Source: Chloroflexota bacterium
GTDB lineage: Bacteria; Chloroflexota; Anaerolineae; UBA1429
Assembly: GCA_012729455.1 (NCBI GenBank)
Contig: JAAYDC010000028.1
Location: forward strand, 1 to 41,262
Length of the DNA: 41,262 bases
Direction of reading: 5' to 3'
The notes under the pieces were generated by a model, which made no database searches, was not told where the DNA came from, and saw only the letters and a program-made list of their open reading frames with translations. Within the stretch, counting starts at the first letter, position 1. Each line of letters starts with the position of its first letter. Below are positions 40,770-41,262 of the stretch, in pieces. The position numbers and the translations under genes were made by a program.

Positions 40770-41262
40770 GTTTATTCTCTCCTTAATCCATCATATTCGG
40801 CACAGAATCACTATTATCTCTTACTACTCTTGCAGCCTTTACAGTGGGTTGGGTTGATACGTCGCATTCACCATGCTCGCCAAGTATGTCGCTCAGCCAG
40901 GCTGTGGTCCTGTTATCCTGTGAGTATTCGAATGAGCACCTCCGGAATAAAAAAGGAACCTGTAACTCAGTTTTGAGTCATGTAGTTATTCTCAAATAAC
41001 TATCTGCTCCTCGTCGGTATTTGCCTCTGATACAGTTTACACTATATCAGCGCTTCGTCTATGCTGCTTCTAGGCAATATCCAAAACGATCTCGGCAGGA
41101 ACAAGTACGTGAGAGGACACTATAACTTGCCCATTCTATGAATTGTGTCAATCAAACGCATCTACTTGTTAATAGCCTCGTGTTTGAAAGCAAGTCCTAT
41201 TCCCATACCGCCTTCACTGTCGAAAGCACAACCCATAACCTAGTAAAGTAGCTCCGCAATTA
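40770..41262. other. AT-rich stretch without a convincing gene
   Basis: I see no full gene here. A short hairpin AGTTATT-CTCA-AATAACT lies at 40984-41001. On the minus strand, 41162-41236 encodes MGCAFDSEGGMGIGLAFKHE + AINK, which looks like the tail of an oxidoreductase-type or sugar-enzyme protein, but is only 24 codons and may be a fragment cut by the window edge. Confidence 0.4.

Overview
The window looks like chromosomal DNA of a high-GC member of the Chloroflexota, probably Anaerolineae-like. The reasons are the Pro/Thr (PTPTPTNTPT-type) linkers in secreted proteins, many lipoproteins and secreted proteins with no assigned family, a C-terminal FLPLV motif, and GAAC-N4-GTTC damage-box-like sites. 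This placement is inference; there is no rRNA or universal marker in the window. I see no tRNA, rRNA, CRISPR array or transposase.

Layout. 0-6 kb: an RHS-core remnant, a damage-box-preceded pair of small ORFs (one resembling the start of a trypsin-fold domain without its catalytic His), a large lipoprotein, a DUF4838/GH20-like hydrolase with a frameshifted tail, and a winged-helix/DnaA-N-like protein under a second copy of the same 16-bp palindrome. 6-11.4 kb: a DUF2202 ferritin-like protein, a lipoprotein, then three tandem secreted proteins that share a C-terminal ~100-residue domain I do not recognise, and a small membrane protein. 11.4-18.8 kb: an MFS transporter divergent from a GHL6-type hydrolase, an NSS sodium symporter, a beta-helix protein and a GerMN lipoprotein. 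18.8-24.3 kb: a heterodimeric ABC exporter with one degenerate ATP site and a sialidase-like protein. 24.4-28.5 kb: secreted proteins, DUF1003 and a 5'-nucleotidase-like enzyme.

28.5-32.6 kb is a mosaic: a truncated phage-portal-like gene, an ASCH gene bounded by a 14-bp direct repeat, two relatives of one small protein on either side of an AT-richer glycosidase-like gene, and a DUF5343 gene with a leaderless-type promoter. Divergent from the last is a probable structured RNA gene (about 32684-32905) with a perfect sigma-70 consensus promoter, three strong hairpins and an intrinsic terminator. 32.9-36 kb is a minus-strand operon of catabolic type (sugar isomerase, CBM9-like, a 53-residue protein, VOC, SDR), partly linked by ATGA overlaps. 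36.1-37.6 kb holds two tandem paralogues that both have broken C-termini (one frameshift, one amber codon at an aligned Tyr). 37.8-40.8 kb is a visibly AT-richer three-gene operon (Gfo/Idh/MocA, zinc-less MDR dehydrogenase, NAD-dependent epimerase), probably acquired by transfer.

Many genes point to carbohydrate or glycan use (several hydrolase-like proteins, a sialidase fold, CBM9, MFS, isomerase, sugar oxidoreductases). The three-paralogue secreted cluster and the orphan RNA gene are the parts least explained by known systems.
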